A DNA stretch of 12,945 bases, from assembly GCA_902468045.1 (NCBI GenBank), contig CABQXG010000011.1:1-12945 (forward strand), written 5' to 3'. Below the pieces are notes generated by a model. It was not told where the DNA came from and made no database searches. It saw only the letters and a list, made by a program, of their open reading frames with translations. Below, piece by piece: positions 12,586 through 12,945 of this stretch. This DNA is from an uncultured Collinsella sp. (lineage in GTDB: Bacteria; Actinomycetota; Coriobacteriia; Coriobacteriales; Coriobacteriaceae). How positions within the stretch are numbered: position 1 is the first letter of the stretch; each line of letters opens with the position of its first letter. The position numbers and the translations under genes are program-made.

Positions 12586-12945
12586 CTAGCCGCGGAAGCG
12601 AGCTATGGGTGCGAGTGGCTGCTCGCGAAAGACCCGCTCGACGGCGGCGCGGTATTCGTCGGCCTTTTTGGTCTTACGCACAAGCTTGTGAACGGTAGCG
12701 GGGTCGGCGAAAGCGCACTTGGCGTAGAACCACCACTCCTTCATACGAAAGACCGCGTTACCGCCAATCTCTTCTGCATAGGCCGCAAACAGCGTGTCAT
12801 GGAAACGTTGCAGCTCAGCAGCCGTTGCAGCGGGGCCGCCCTTGACCATGCGAGCCAGCGCGGGGTTCGCAAGCAAGCCACGCCCCAGCATCACATGGCG
12901 TGTCCCGGGATAGGCCTCCACCAGTGCGTCCATATCCTCAAGATC
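12586..12945 (-). CDS. dus: tRNA-dihydrouridine synthase, C-terminal part (start beyond right edge)
   Basis: The last 119 codons of a Dus-family flavoenzyme are visible; the N-terminus with the catalytic Cys lies beyond 12945. These enzymes use FMN and NADPH to reduce specific uridines in the tRNA D-loop. HVMLGRGLLANPAL carries the FMN-phosphate-binding GRG of the barrel, and FRMKEWWFYAKCAF with the following helices matches the C-terminal helical RNA-binding domain, closest by eye to the DusC-like subgroup. The TAG stop (12588 to 12586) lies directly against the inverted repeat. Subgroup and uridine target cannot be fixed from this fragment. Confidence 0.88.
   Translation of the reverse strand, partial: DLEDMDALVEAYPGTRHVMLGRGLLANPALARMVKGGPAATAAELQRFHDTLFAAYAEEIGGNAVFRMKEWWFYAKCAFADPATVHKLVRKTKKADEYRAAVERVFREQPLAPIARFRG

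Overview
The window looks like chromosomal DNA of a gut Coriobacteriia (Actinomycetota), most likely a Collinsella-like species. That is an inference from the moderately high GC content, clear purine-rich ribosome binding sites, the gene mix and the style of the membrane hybrid kinases; no rRNA or other taxonomic marker is present. It is densely coding. No tRNA, rRNA, CRISPR array, insertion sequence or prophage gene was seen, and no gene-free stretch reaches 300 bases.

Left part (1-2373, minus strand): a ClC-family chloride channel or transporter that runs off the left edge, a LOG/TIGR00730-type Rossmann protein, and a minimal two-helix potassium channel. The last two are probably one transcript. 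A 60-base inverted repeat (2442-2501) lies in the divergent gap before the next gene.

Central signalling block (2610-9046): a large plus-strand hybrid histidine kinase with two extracellular solute-binding domains is followed by a small FMN flavoprotein of the pyridoxamine-phosphate-oxidase fold. On the other side of a shared bidirectional terminator, on the minus strand, lie a solute-binding lipoprotein gene and a second hybrid histidine kinase coupled to it by an ATGA overlap. The second kinase is broken: comparison with its intact paralogue shows that exactly 19 bases are missing from the dimerisation helix just after the phospho-accepting His. No permease, phosphotransfer (HPt) protein or DNA-binding response regulator is present.

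Right part (9191-12945): a MalY/PatB-type PLP enzyme and a TrmO tRNA methyltransferase on the minus strand, then a plus-strand pair made of an unusual three-domain regulator (XRE helix-turn-helix, four-Cys zinc ribbon, TipAS-like ligand domain) and a glutaredoxin. A second copy of the inverted repeat (12529-12584) abuts the stop codon of a tRNA-dihydrouridine synthase that runs off the right edge.

The most interesting items are the XRE-zinc ribbon-TipAS fusion next to glutaredoxin, the lipoprotein-coupled kinase inactivated by a defined deletion beside its intact paralogue, the two-copy repeat with a 27-base internal period, and an apparently leaderless trmO start.
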